Source of the DNA: Hymenobacter gummosus
GTDB lineage: Bacteria > Bacteroidota > Bacteroidia > Cytophagales > Hymenobacteraceae
Length of the DNA stretch: 64,000 nt
Direction of reading: 5' to 3'
NCBI RefSeq assembly: GCF_003970915.1
Contig: NZ_RXOF01000006.1
Location: forward strand, 248,001 to 312,000
The first letter of the stretch is position 1. The number at the start of each line of letters is the position of its first letter. The translations under genes were made by a program, and so were the position numbers. Positions 9,128-17,547 of the stretch are shown piece by piece. The notes under the pieces were generated by a model. The model ran no database searches. It saw nothing but the letters and a program-made list of their open reading frames with translations, and was not told the DNA's origin.

Positions 9128-10261
9128 TCACTGCTTCCACTTGCGGGCAATGTTCACGGCCGTTTCCAGCATGTGCGGCGCCCAGCTTTCCACCCGCCAG
9201 TCGGTGCCGGCCAGGGCGGAGGCGTGCAGGCGCCGCTGGACTTCCTCGTAGCTGCCGGCGGTTTCGAGGATGTCGGAGAGCTGCCGCTGCTGGGCGTGCA
9301 GCTGCCCATCCTCGGCGGCCGGGGCGGTGAGCGGGGCCAGCGGCGGCCGGAAGGCATTGCCGGGGCCAGCGGCCAGGCCGGCGCGCTGCGGCTGCACCAG
9401 CGCCTCCATGCGGCCGAAATCGGCCTGGAAGCGGAGGCGACTGGCTTCGGTGCGCAGGCCGGGACCGAGCTGTTCCAGCACCACGTACTTGAGGTTGGGG
9501 CAGCGCGGCAAAGTCAGGCGCAGCAGCTCGAACACCTCGTCGGGCACGGCCTCGTCGTGGGTGTCGCGGCGGATGCGGCGGGCGGGCGTCAGCGCCGAAT
9601 CCTCCCAGCTGCCGCCCGAAATGTGGATTTCGCGCACCCTGTCCAGCGGGTACAGGGCAATCAGCTCCTCGTAGGGCACCTCGAAGTTGTGGAGCTGGCA
9701 GTAGAGGTTGTGCAGGTCGAGGATGATGAAGCCGTTGACGGGCTGCAGCAGCTGGTCCAGAAACTCGCCGTGGCGCCGCACCTCGTCGAGGGCGTAGGCG
9801 AAGGCCAGGTTTTCCAGGCCTACCGGGCAGCGGCAGGCGTCGGCAATGCGCAGCAGCCTATCCTGCCCGATGCGCAGGGCCGCGGCCGAGTACGGAATGG
9901 GCAGCGGGGCGCCGTGGTGGAAGTTCTGGCCGGTGAAAAACCCGAAGTGCTCGGTAATGTGGTCGAACTGGTAGCGGCTGGCCACCTGCCGCAAATCCTG
10001 CAGCCACTGCTGCTGCTCGGGCGTCCAGCGGCCCGAGAGCAGGGAAAAGAACACCCCGTGGCCGATGAGCCGACCCGCCTGGGCGTAGGCCTGCAGCAGG
10101 GCCTCAAACCACTCCGGCACCTGCTCGGCCCAGTACAGCGCATCGAAGGCCCATTCCAGCGCCTCCACGCGGCCTTCTTCCAGCAGCGGGTACACGGCGG
10201 CGAGGATATCGGCGTCGAGGTTGCAGGCTACGGCCGAGCAGATGCGGGGCGCGGTTTCCAT
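9128..10261 (-). CDS. DUF692 / MNIO family enzyme (multinuclear non-heme iron oxidative enzyme), likely peptide-modifying
   Basis: A 377-residue TIM-barrel protein of the DUF692 family. Characterised members (MbnB, TglH, ChrH) use two or three iron atoms to oxidise cysteine residues in small precursor peptides. Likely metal ligands are present in the expected order: H68 (GHGVFF), E104/H105 (HITEHFGF), E150 (LENLAF), D182/H184/N185 (DLHNLY), E211/H213 (EIHISGG) and D233/H235 (DTHDEA). A C-terminal extension of about 100 residues after residue 275 (QRQLSDILETAGSYEEVQRR) resembles the extra helical part of other MNIO proteins. The gene begins 24 bases after a 52-aa cysteine-containing peptide gene, the hallmark of MNIO RiPP loci. 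No partner protein gene (DUF2063-like or ChrI-like) and no exporter are adjacent. The exact reaction cannot be predicted. Confidence 0.9.
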   Translation of the reverse strand: METAPRICSAVACNLDADILAAVYPLLEEGRVEALEWAFDALYWAEQVPEWFEALLQAYAQAGRLIGHGVFFSLLSGRWTPEQQQWLQDLRQVASRYQFDHITEHFGFFTGQNFHHGAPLPIPYSAAALRIGQDRLLRIADACRCPVGLENLAFAYALDEVRRHGEFLDQLLQPVNGFIILDLHNLYCQLHNFEVPYEELIALYPLDRVREIHISGGSWEDSALTPARRIRRDTHDEAVPDEVFELLRLTLPRCPNLKYVVLEQLGPGLRTEASRLRFQADFGRMEALVQPQRAGLAAGPGNAFRPPLAPLTAPAAEDGQLHAQQRQLSDILETAGSYEEVQRRLHASALAGTDWRVESWAPHMLETAVNIARKWKQ

Positions 10262-10285
10262 GCGAAGCGCGGGACAGACCGGGGC

Positions 10286-10444
10286 TTAGCCCATGCCGCA
10301 GGCGGGGCAGCTGTCGATGGTTTTGCCGCCTTTCTGGCCGGTTTTCTCGCCGTTGGGTTTTACCTCGTCTTTTTTGATGCAGCTGGTCGTTTGTACGGCC
10401 AGCCCTACCAAGACGGCGCCGAGTACTGCTTTCGGGAGTTTCAT
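10286..10444 (-). CDS. 52-aa lipopeptide ending in CPACGMG, probable MNIO precursor peptide
   Basis: A tiny gene directly upstream of the DUF692 gene. I choose the ATG at 10444; the longer reading begins with GTG. Residues 1-21 are a hydrophobic export signal (KLPKAVLGAVLVGLAVQTTS) with a lipobox-like Cys22 (TTSC, similar to the FTSC of the RND adaptor in this window). A lysine/glycine-rich linker follows (residues 24-42), then the C-terminus DSCPACGMG with Cys46 and Cys49. A conserved C-terminal CxxC after a leader is the expected shape of an MNIO substrate. I infer that one or both C-terminal cysteines are oxidised by the neighbouring enzyme and that the product stays lipid-anchored, or that the signal serves as leader. 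It resembles what I recall of chryseobasin-type peptides in Chryseobacterium, but I cannot confirm homology. Confidence 0.75.
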   Translation of the reverse strand: MKLPKAVLGAVLVGLAVQTTSCIKKDEVKPNGEKTGQKGGKTIDSCPACGMG

Positions 10445-10558
10445 AGCGGGATGCAGGGTGTAAGACAACGCCACAAGCCGGGCGTATTCAGAAGAGCCGG
10501 CAGAGCGCCCAACGGTTGCATGCCCGCCGCAACTGCCTCGGGCCGCTGGCTGGCCCGG

Positions 10559-10675
10559 CTACTCCAGCAGCCACTCGGCCAGGGCAATCAGGACGATGGC
10601 CCCGACCATTGCCCAGACGATGTATTTGGTGGGAGCCGGGGGCAGCATGCGGTTGGGACGACGGGGAGGATGCAT
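10559..10675 (-). CDS. 38-aa single-pass membrane protein upstream of the peptide gene
   Basis: A short ORF on the same strand, ending 114 bases before the peptide gene. It reads MHPPRRPNRMLPPAPTK, then one strongly hydrophobic helix (residues 18-33, YIVWAMVGAIVLIALA), and ends EWLLE. A basic, proline-rich N-terminus followed by a helix predicts an inner-membrane protein with cytoplasmic N-terminus. No family is recognised. The clean membrane pattern, co-orientation and lack of any other gene at 10445-10838 argue that it is real and may belong to the MNIO operon, but it is short enough to be chance. Confidence 0.45.
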   Translation of the reverse strand: MHPPRRPNRMLPPAPTKYIVWAMVGAIVLIALAEWLLE

Positions 10676-10838
10676 CGGGATGGAGGCTTGAGGAAGATGG
10701 GAAACGGCGTACCGGCTTAACGACGCCAACCGGCCGGCGCGTATGCCCTGGCTTTACGCCCCACCGCCGCCCGCGGTTTACACGGCCGAGCCGCGCTGGG
10801 CACCGGCCATCCCCGGTAGCCCCCGGGCCAGCTTCGAC

Positions 10839-12692
10839 TCAGGCCGGGCGGGCTTTCTGCGCGGCCTGCCCCACGGGTGGCTGTTCGGGTTCGGCCGGAA
10901 TCAGCAAGCGGCAGAGCGTGCCCTTGTGCGCCGTGCAGGTGACGGTGCCGCCCACCTGCTCGCTGAGCGAGACGATGAGCTGGCGGCCGAAGGAGCCGGC
11001 TTTCTGCTGCCAGCTGCTCGTGTCGAAGCCGGGGCCGTTGTCGTGCACTTCCAGCAGCAGGCCCTGGCGGGTGCGGGCCAGGTAAATGCGCAAGCTGGGC
11101 TGCTCCACGGCCGGGAAGGCGTGCTTAAAGGCGTTGGTGAGCAGCTCGTTCAGGATCAGGCCAAGAGGTACGGCCTGCTCCACGTCGAGGGCGGGCAGCT
11201 GCACGGTGAGGGTCAAATCGAAGTCGGCCGGGTCGTAGCCGTAGGCAGTCATCAGGCTTTCCACCAGATCGGTGACGTAGCGCTGCATGTCCACGGTGCT
11301 CACGTTGTCGGTCTGGTAGAGGCGCTGGTGCACCAGGGCCATGGCTTCCACGCGCTGTTGCCCCTCGCGCACGGCCCGCACGGCGCCCTCGTCGTGCAGG
11401 CGCTTGGCCTGCAGCCGCAGCAGGCCCGAGACGATGGCCAGGTTGTTCTTGACGCGGTGGTGCAGCTCCTTCATCAGCACGCGCAGGCGGTCGGCCTGCT
11501 CGGTGATGCGCTGGTGGTTGTCGGAAATCAGCTGGTTGGTGAGGCGCAGCTGGGCGTTGTTGCGCCGAATCACCCAGTGCTGCCCGATGCTAACGGCCAG
11601 CAGCAGCAGCAGGGCCCCGGCCCCGGCCCCGAGCAGCCACAGCTGCTGGCGCTTGCGGGCGTTGTCGGCGGCCAGCTGCCGGATGTGCTCCTGTTTTTTG
11701 CCGGCCTCGTAGGCGGCGTCGACCTTGGCTACGGCGCGGGTCACTTCCACGTCGGCCAGGGTATCGGCGCGGTTTTTCCACTCCTCCAGCAGCTCGACGG
11801 CCCGCTCGTATCGACCGGCGGCACGGTTGGCCTCGTAGGCCATCTGCAGGGAGTTGATGAGCCGGTGCGGGTCGCCGATACTGCGGCCCAGCGCCAGGGA
11901 CGAGTCGGCGGTGGCCAGGGCCCGGGGCAGATTGCCCTGCAGGCGGTAGGCAGCGCTGAGGTTGCGGTAGGCGTGTTCCAGCCCGTTGCGGTGGCCCTGC
12001 TGGCGGTACAAGGGAATGGCCCGCCGCATGTAGCCGATGGCCTCGTTCAGGTCCAGGCCCAGGTTCATCAGCATCTGCCCGTAGTTGGCATAGGTGACGG
12101 GCAGACTGCTGGGCTCGAAGGGATGAGCTTTTGCCTGCTGCATGGATTCGCGGTAGTACACCCCGGCCGAGTCGAGGCGGCCCAGGTCGCGGTGGATGAT
12201 GCCTATCACGTTGGAGGCCCAGCACCACTGCTCGTAGTGGCGGCCAGCGCGGGCCAGGGCGCGGGCCTGCCGGCCAAAGGCCAGGCCCTTGCGCGTAAAC
12301 AGGCGCACGCCCTGCGCGTCGCCCAGGCGCTTGTAGACCTGGGCCATCATGGTGTAAGTCGCGGCGCGGCCCGCGTCGTCGCGCTGCTGCTCAAACAGCG
12401 TCAGGGCCCGCTGCCCGTAGTACAGGGCCGAGTCGAACTCCGTCTTGTTGCGCCAAACCCCGGCTATCAGCAGGTTGCCCTGGGCCACGCCGGGGGCGTA
12501 GTGCGCCTGCCGGGCGCGGTTCAGCACCGTGCGGCCCAGCTGCAAGGCGGCATCGTTGTCGGTGAGCAGCAGGCGGAAGCCCGTGCGCCACTGCTGCCGC
12601 AGCCCGCTGGTATCGGCGGGCGCGGCGGCGCGGGCCAGCACGGGCAGCCCCAGCAACGCAAGACACAGCAGCAACAACGAACGTCTGGGCAT
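10839..12692 (-). CDS. TPR-containing sensor histidine kinase (HisKA_2 type)
   Basis: A 617-residue kinase. Start set at the ATG at 12692 (MPRRSLLLLCLALLGLPVLARA, a signal peptide); the longer reading uses TTG. Order: periplasmic tetratricopeptide repeats (about 30-330, for example ALYYGQRALTLFEQQRD and AIGYMRRAIPLYRQQGHRNG), a coiled linker, one transmembrane helix (about 352-372), then the HisKA_2 dimerisation segment with KELHHRVKNNLAIVSGLL around residue 411, and an HWE/HATPase domain (NELLTNAFKHAFPA, HDNGPGFD). Such kinases normally pair with LytTR response regulators, and one lies directly upstream (13040-13813). The signal sensed is unknown. Confidence 0.88.
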   Translation of the reverse strand: MPRRSLLLLCLALLGLPVLARAAAPADTSGLRQQWRTGFRLLLTDNDAALQLGRTVLNRARQAHYAPGVAQGNLLIAGVWRNKTEFDSALYYGQRALTLFEQQRDDAGRAATYTMMAQVYKRLGDAQGVRLFTRKGLAFGRQARALARAGRHYEQWCWASNVIGIIHRDLGRLDSAGVYYRESMQQAKAHPFEPSSLPVTYANYGQMLMNLGLDLNEAIGYMRRAIPLYRQQGHRNGLEHAYRNLSAAYRLQGNLPRALATADSSLALGRSIGDPHRLINSLQMAYEANRAAGRYERAVELLEEWKNRADTLADVEVTRAVAKVDAAYEAGKKQEHIRQLAADNARKRQQLWLLGAGAGALLLLLAVSIGQHWVIRRNNAQLRLTNQLISDNHQRITEQADRLRVLMKELHHRVKNNLAIVSGLLRLQAKRLHDEGAVRAVREGQQRVEAMALVHQRLYQTDNVSTVDMQRYVTDLVESLMTAYGYDPADFDLTLTVQLPALDVEQAVPLGLILNELLTNAFKHAFPAVEQPSLRIYLARTRQGLLLEVHDNGPGFDTSSWQQKAGSFGRQLIVSLSEQVGGTVTCTAHKGTLCRLLIPAEPEQPPVGQAAQKARPA

Positions 12693-13039
12693 GAGTACCA
12701 AAGCCGGCCCGGCGCGGGAATCAGATTAGGCCCGCAAGGTAACCGCCCGCGCCGCCCCCACCGCCCCTATTCGGCCAACGACTGGCGGCCGGGTGTGAAC
12801 GGGCTATTTTGGTAAGCGGCAGGGGGGTAGGGTGTGCGGGTATGGGGGTAGGAGGGCAAGAGTTGTTGCGGCTGGGAATCCAGGAGTTGAGCAGGGCTGA
12901 GGAGCTAACCGGCGCGGGGCGTGGAAAAAGCAGGGCGGCAGCCTCCCAGACCCCTTCCCTCTCAAACTCCCAACCGCAATAACCCTTAAACTCAACAACT
13001 CCTACCCTCCTACCCCCACATCCTCATACCCTGACCCTC
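12693..13039. repeat. 347-base spacer with a long imperfect inverted repeat of TA/GGGG-rich sequence
   Basis: Between regulator and kinase genes. The left arm (about 12811-12870: GGTAAGCGGCAGGGGGGTAG, then GGGGTAGGAGGGC and AGAGTTGTTG) is mirrored on the right (about 12988-13040: CAACAACTCCTACCCTCCTA, then CCCCCAC and CCCTCTTACC). No gene is seen. The hairpin lies between two genes of one two-component system, so it may modulate the downstream kinase transcript. Confidence 0.5.
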
Positions 13040-13813
13040 TTACCGAAACTGAAAGTGCTGCAGGAAGGCGTCCTTGTACTGCCGGCCCAGCGGCACCAGC
13101 TGCCCGGCCACGGTGGCCTCGGTTTCGCCGAAGGCTTCCACGCGCTGAATATTGACGGCGTAGGAGCGGTGCACGCGCACCAGCTGCGGCACGCTCAGGC
13201 GCTCCAGCACGGTGCTCAGCGTCAGGCGCAGGGCGTACTTGCGCTGGGCCGTGATGAGCGTGGTGTAGGTGTTGTCGGCCTCCAGCAGCAGAATGTCGCC
13301 GATGGGCACGCGCACAAACTGGTAGTTGTGCTTGATGAATACGTGGTCGTCGAGCTGCAGAATAGACTCGCGCGAGAGCGGCTCCCGGTCGGTGGCGGTG
13401 ACGCCGGTGGCCGGGGCAATGGGCAGCACCTGCCGGGCAAAGGAGTGCAGGGCCAGCTCGATGGCGGCGCGCAGGCCGGGGGCGGTGGCAGGCTTGGTGA
13501 GGTAGGCGGCCGGCGTGGTGAGCAGGGCCCGGTCCAGCGTTTCTTTGTCCGACAGCGCCGTGAGGTAGATAATGGGCACCTGCCGCTGCGCCCGCAGCTG
13601 CTGCGCCGTCTCGATGCCGTCCCAGTCGCCCTGGATGTGGATGTCGCAGAGCACCAGGTCCACCGGGTTTTGCTGAAACAGCTCCAGGGCCCGGCGGCCG
13701 TTGCGGGCCGGCCCCACCACGGTGTAGCCCTCGGCTTCGAGCATGTCGCCCAGGTCGAGGGCCAGCACGGCCTCGTCCTCCACTATCAGCACCCGCACCC
13801 GGTTTTCAGTCAT
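13040..13813 (-). CDS. LytTR-family response regulator
   Basis: A 257-residue regulator. The ATG at 13813 gives a standard receiver start (MTENRVRVLIVEDEAVLALD); the open frame extends upstream without features. The receiver domain (1-120) has acidic residues E12/D13, the phospho-acceptor D57 in LVLCDIHIQGDWDG, T86 and K106 (YLTKPA). The LytTR DNA-binding domain fills about 155-257 (VFIKHNYQFVRVPIGDILLLE, RVHRSYAVNIQRVEAF). It is upstream of, and should be partnered with, the TPR kinase gene at 10839-12692. Targets unknown. Confidence 0.92.
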   Translation of the reverse strand: MTENRVRVLIVEDEAVLALDLGDMLEAEGYTVVGPARNGRRALELFQQNPVDLVLCDIHIQGDWDGIETAQQLRAQRQVPIIYLTALSDKETLDRALLTTPAAYLTKPATAPGLRAAIELALHSFARQVLPIAPATGVTATDREPLSRESILQLDDHVFIKHNYQFVRVPIGDILLLEADNTYTTLITAQRKYALRLTLSTVLERLSVPQLVRVHRSYAVNIQRVEAFGETEATVAGQLVPLGRQYKDAFLQHFQFR

Positions 13814-14165
13814 GACGATTGAGCATAGCGGCCCGGGGGCCCGGCGAAAAGGACAACCATCGGCCACCAGGCCGGCGGCCGGCAAAGCGGCCTTCCAATT
13901 TCGGGAACGAGGGTGGAAGCGCCAAACCGGGCGCGGCAAAAAGCGGCGCGGTGGGCTGATGCTGGGGGGGTAGAGCCCGGCTTTGGCGACTCCGTTATCT
14001 GACGAGCGGCCCATAGTCAGGCTGTGCAAACGGGTTGGCTTTGCGCAGGCGTCGGAAGTTACTGGCTGGCGTCAGCAACGACGGTCAACCACCCCAGCCA
14101 CGCCGGCGGCGCGGCGTCCCGCCTCTGCTTGATGCGCAGAATCATCTGAGGAGGGGAGTTGTCGT
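13814..14165. other. 352-base spacer with a repeat, no gene
   Basis: Separates the LytTR regulator gene from the GH88 gene, both on the minus strand. The right part (14069-14159) is a copy of the GAGGAGGGGA/CAACCACCCC repeat family. The remainder shows no coding or structural signal beyond GC-rich sequence. Confidence 0.5.
14069..14159. repeat. GAGGAGGGGA/CAACCACCCC intergenic repeat, copy 2
   Basis: GTCAGCAACGACGGTCAACC then ACCCCAGCCACGCCGGCGG, followed by GCTTGATGCGCAGAATCATC and TGAGGAGGGGAG. It shares both ends with the copies at 1130-1190, 25697-25968 and 56435-56553. Confidence 0.6.
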
Positions 14166-15359
14166 TCAGGGGCGCGGCTGCCGGGCGCGCAGCAGCGCTT
14201 CGAGGTAGTAGTAATCGGCGTAGCAGATGGGCACGTCGATTTCGCTGCCGGCGGGCTTGTGGCCGGTGCTGTGCAGCAGCAGAAAGCCGTGGTGCTGCCC
14301 GGCGGGCGCGGTATACTGGCGGCTCAGGCTGCGCAGTGTGGCGTCGGCCTGCTGGCGGTAGTAGGCGGCCTGGGCGGGGGCGTAGCCGGCCAGCTCGTAC
14401 AGGGCCGAGGCGGCAATGGCGGCAGCGGAGGCGTCGCGCGGGGCGGTGGGCAGGTCGGGGGCGTTGTAGTCCCAGTAGGGCACCCGGTCGGCGGGCAGGT
14501 TGGGGTGGCGCAGGATGAAGGCGGCAATGCGTTCGGCCTGGGCCAGGTAGGCGGGGTGGCGGGTGTAGCGGTAGCAGAGGGTGTAGCCGTACAGCCCCCA
14601 GGCCTGGCCCCGCGCCCAGGCCGACTCGTCGGCGTAGCCCTGGGCGGTGTGGCGCCCGCGCACGGCCCCGGTCTGCGGGTCGTAGTCGACGACGTGGCAG
14701 GAGCTGTTATCGGGCCGGAAGTGGTGGCGCAGCGTGGTGTTGGCGTGCGTCACGGCCACGCGCCAGAAGGTGGAGTCGCCGCTGAGGCGGGTGGCTTCGA
14801 AGAGCAGCTCCAGGTTCATCATGTTGTCGATGATAACCGGAAACTGCCAGCTGTCCTTGTGCTGGTCCCAGGAGCGGATAACGCCGGCCCGCGGGTTGAA
14901 GCGCGTGCTGAGCGAGCGGGCGGCCTGGATGATAACGGCGCGGTAGTGCGCGTCCTGGGTCAGGCGCAGCGCGTGGCCCGCGGGCCCGTACACCATGAAG
15001 CCCAAGTCGTGGGTGGTGGTGTTGTGCTGCTCCGGCTCGATGCACTGGGTTTCAGCCCGGGCGGCGCGCAGCCAGGCGGGCTTACGGGTCAACTCGTAGA
15101 GGTACCACAGGCTGGCCGGGTAGAAGCCGCTGGTCCAGTCGGGCGTGCCGACCAGCTTGAGCTGGCCGTTTTCCCCGGTGCGGGGCGTCAGCTGCCCGGG
15201 CTTGGCGCTGCGCCGGGCCTTGTCGGTTTCTACTTGCAGCACCCGGTACTGCTTTTCGGCCGCTTTCAGGGCTTTTCTAGCGTCGAGCTGTTGGGCCGCG
15301 GCGGGCCCGGCGGCACTCAGCAGCAGGCCCAGGCCGAGCAGGCGGAAGTGGCGGTTCAT
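14166..15359 (-). CDS. GH88 family unsaturated glucuronyl hydrolase
   Basis: A 397-residue secreted (alpha/alpha)6-barrel enzyme. GH88 proteins remove the unsaturated uronic acid left at the non-reducing end after polysaccharide lyase action, by hydration of the 4,5 double bond. Visible marks: signal peptide (LLGLGLLLSAAGPAAAQ), TSGFYPASLWYLYELT, THDLGFMVYG with the first catalytic-type Asp, IIDNMMNLELLFEAT with the second, ESAWARGQAWGLYGYTLCYR, and the C-terminal CYADYYYLEALLR. Length matches the family. It is the last gene of the minus-strand glycosidase group; no polysaccharide lyase is in the window, so its oligosaccharide would come from elsewhere. Confidence 0.88.
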   Translation of the reverse strand: MNRHFRLLGLGLLLSAAGPAAAQQLDARKALKAAEKQYRVLQVETDKARRSAKPGQLTPRTGENGQLKLVGTPDWTSGFYPASLWYLYELTRKPAWLRAARAETQCIEPEQHNTTTHDLGFMVYGPAGHALRLTQDAHYRAVIIQAARSLSTRFNPRAGVIRSWDQHKDSWQFPVIIDNMMNLELLFEATRLSGDSTFWRVAVTHANTTLRHHFRPDNSSCHVVDYDPQTGAVRGRHTAQGYADESAWARGQAWGLYGYTLCYRYTRHPAYLAQAERIAAFILRHPNLPADRVPYWDYNAPDLPTAPRDASAAAIAASALYELAGYAPAQAAYYRQQADATLRSLSRQYTAPAGQHHGFLLLHSTGHKPAGSEIDVPICYADYYYLEALLRARQPRP

Positions 15360-15783
15360 GCGGGCATGGGTAAAGCGGGAGGATGATGGGGACTGTCCGC
15401 GCCGTAGCGCAAACTTTTAGTTCGCGTATCGTTGAACGACAATGCCCTTCGGCGGGGCCGTTTGGGTTGTGCCCGTTTGGGCCGCCGCAGACCGCCAAAG
15501 CAGCGCAGCCAGGAGCAGCAGGAAGAGGGAAAAAAGCATAATGCAGGGGCACCTGGTCATGTCGAGCATGTCGCGCATCAAGCGAGGATCGAGACATCCG
15601 CGTGAATCCGTTGAACGACCAGAACGTCATGCAGAGCGCAGCGAAGCATCTCGCCTGCTGCTGACTGACAGCAACCTCAACGGGAAGAATACTATCCGGC
15701 ATCAGCACGCGAGATGTCTCGATCCTCGCTTGATGCGCGACATGCTCGATATGACGTTCTGTTTGCCGCTCTGCTGAATCACC
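15360..15783. repeat. 424-base spacer with the longest GTCATGTCGAG-family element
   Basis: Two arms of 43 bases (15556-15598 and 15713-15755) are reverse complements with one mismatch; each contains CATGTCGCGCATCAAGCGAG or its complement. Between them lies a second, inner sequence of the same family (GAACGTCATGCAGAGCGCAG...AGCATCTCGC). No gene is seen. The element sits between the GH30 and GH88 genes. Confidence 0.7.
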
Positions 15784-17310
15784 CTACAGCACCAGCGTCA
15801 TGATGGAGTGGGCGGGGCTGGTGACCGGGGCGGCCTGGCCCTTGATCCAGAGCTGGAAGGGCATTTCCTGGTCGGTCTGGTTCATCACCACCACGGCCAC
15901 CGAGCCGTCCACGTTGCGGAAGGCGGTGGTTTGGAGCACGTCGCGGGAGCTGGCGGTGGCAATGCGCCGGGCGCCGGGCCGCACGAACTTGGAGAAGTGC
16001 CCGAGGTAGTAGTAGATGTTGGTGTAGATGAGCTTGCCAGCCTTGGTATCGGCAATGACCGGGGCGTAGCAGAAGTTGCCGACGTGGTTGGGCCCGCCGG
16101 TTTCGTCGAGCAGCACGTTCCAGTCGGTCCAGGCCACAGTGCCGGCGTTGAAGTCGTTGATGAGCGAGTTGCCGTACTTCTCGCCCAGCTTCCAGTCGTT
16201 TACCTGGTCGAGCTTGAAGTTTTCCACGCAGCCCTCGGTGAAGATGAGGTTCTTCGTGGGGTAGGTTTCGTGCACCCGGCGCAGGTTGTCGAACTGCATG
16301 GCGGAGCCGGTCCACGTCTCGTACCAGTGGTAGCCCAGGCCCCAGTAGTATTTGCTGGCCTCGGGGTCGTCGAAGAGGGTGGCGGCGCGCTGGAAGGCCA
16401 GGTCGCGGTTGTGGTCCCAGCCGATGAGCTTTTTGTCGGCCATGCCGCTCTTGTGCAGGGTGGGCCCGAGGAAGTTTTTCACGAAGTCGCGCTCCTCCTC
16501 GGCCGTGAAGATGCAGGACTCCCACTTCTGCTTGGCCATGGGCTCGTTCTGCACCGTGAGGCCCCACACCGGCAGGCCCAGCTTCTCGTAGCCCTGGATG
16601 AACTTGACGTAGTAGTTGGCCCAGGCCTGGCGGAATTCGGGCCGGAGCTTGCCGCCCTGCAGCATGGAGCCGCTGTCCTTCATCCAGGCGGGCGGGCTCC
16701 AGGGGCTCACGTACAGGGGCAGCTTGCCGCCGGCCGCCGCGGTGGCCTGCTTGATGAAGGGAATCTTGAATTTCTCGTCGTGCTGCAGGTTGAACGTCTT
16801 CAGCTCCCGGTCGCCGTCGGCCACGTAGGTGTAGGTGTCGCTCGAAAAGTCGCAGCTGTTGATGTTGGTGCGCGCCAGCGTGTAGCCGATGCCCTCGGTG
16901 GGGCTGTAGTAGGCGCGCAGCAGCTCCTGCTGCTGGGCTTTGGGCAGCTTGGCGAAGGTTTCGGCCGCGGCATCGGTCAGCGCCCCGCCAATGCCCACCA
17001 GCGTCTGGTACTGGTGCGTGGGGTCGACAAACACCGTGGGCTGGGTTTCCAGCGGCTGCCCCACCTCCCGGAAGCTCAGCTTCTCGGTGGCGGCCATCCG
17101 GCTGTTGGTGCCCTGAGCCGTGAGGTACACCTGGGCCTGCCGGCCGGCGGCGGAGTAGGTGCCGGTAGCCGCCGGAGCGGCAGTGGTCTTCGTCGCGGCC
17201 GACTTGGTTTTGACTTTGGTTTTGGTGGTCTGAGCCTCGGAGGCCGGGCCGGTCAGCAGCGCGGCGCCCAGCAGCAGGCCGGCGGCCCAGGTGGAGGTGG
17301 CAGTACTCAT
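15784..17310 (-). CDS. GH30 glycoside hydrolase (beta-1,6-glucanase or glucosylceramidase-like)
   Basis: A 508-residue secreted retaining glycosidase. A signal peptide (LLLGAALLTGPASEAQ) is followed by a Lys/Thr/Ala-rich linker to about residue 50, then the GH30 (beta/alpha)8 barrel with its flanking beta domain. The acid/base is E256 in LTVQNEPMAKQKWESC, the nucleophile E359 in NLIFTEGCVENF; YVSPWSPPAWMKDSGSMLQG is the typical substrate loop and resembles the GH30_3 beta-1,6-glucanase branch. No T9SS sorting domain, so it is probably periplasmic or lipid-free secreted. It lies with GH5 and another GH30 gene, consistent with beta-glucan breakdown. The exact subfamily is inferred from motif recall. 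Confidence 0.9.
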   Translation of the reverse strand: MSTATSTWAAGLLLGAALLTGPASEAQTTKTKVKTKSAATKTTAAPAATGTYSAAGRQAQVYLTAQGTNSRMAATEKLSFREVGQPLETQPTVFVDPTHQYQTLVGIGGALTDAAAETFAKLPKAQQQELLRAYYSPTEGIGYTLARTNINSCDFSSDTYTYVADGDRELKTFNLQHDEKFKIPFIKQATAAAGGKLPLYVSPWSPPAWMKDSGSMLQGGKLRPEFRQAWANYYVKFIQGYEKLGLPVWGLTVQNEPMAKQKWESCIFTAEEERDFVKNFLGPTLHKSGMADKKLIGWDHNRDLAFQRAATLFDDPEASKYYWGLGYHWYETWTGSAMQFDNLRRVHETYPTKNLIFTEGCVENFKLDQVNDWKLGEKYGNSLINDFNAGTVAWTDWNVLLDETGGPNHVGNFCYAPVIADTKAGKLIYTNIYYYLGHFSKFVRPGARRIATASSRDVLQTTAFRNVDGSVAVVVMNQTDQEMPFQLWIKGQAAPVTSPAHSIMTLVL

Positions 17311-17357
17311 AAGCGGAAAAAGAGGAAATGAATGTGTTGGCGGGTGGAAATCAGAAC

Positions 17358-17532
17358 GTCATCCTGACGAAGGAAGGACCTTCCTCGAACCTTGCACGGC
17401 GGGTCGAGTCCTAGCTGCAGACGTTCTGGTGTCAGGGCGGTTGTGTTCAATCATTGGTGTGGATGAGCATTGGCACGTTGGCATCAACGGTGGTGCGGGG
17501 TTGGAGGAAGGTCCTTCCTTCGTCAGGATGAC
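17358..17532. repeat. Long inverted repeat between GH30 and GH5 genes
   Basis: Arms 17358-17391 and 17499-17532 (34 bases) are reverse complements with one mismatch; the arm core is TCCTGACGAAGGAAGGACC. The loop is about 107 bases. The outer GTCATCCTGACGAAGG differs from the GTCATGTCGAG family but has the same layout. It ends 16 bases before the GH5 stop codon position (17548), so it could act as a terminator or mRNA stabiliser for the GH5 transcript. Confidence 0.65.
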
Positions 17533-17547
17533 AGACGATTTACCGCT

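Noticed and set aside
9128-10675. Bufferin-type MNIO locus (DUF2282/DUF2063/DoxX)
   Set aside because: The partner DUF2063-like protein, DoxX and the longer Cys-rich bufferin precursor are absent.
10743-12815. 690-codon plus-strand frame opposite the TPR kinase gene
   Set aside because: Antisense to a clear kinase; no motifs, composition of a shadow frame.
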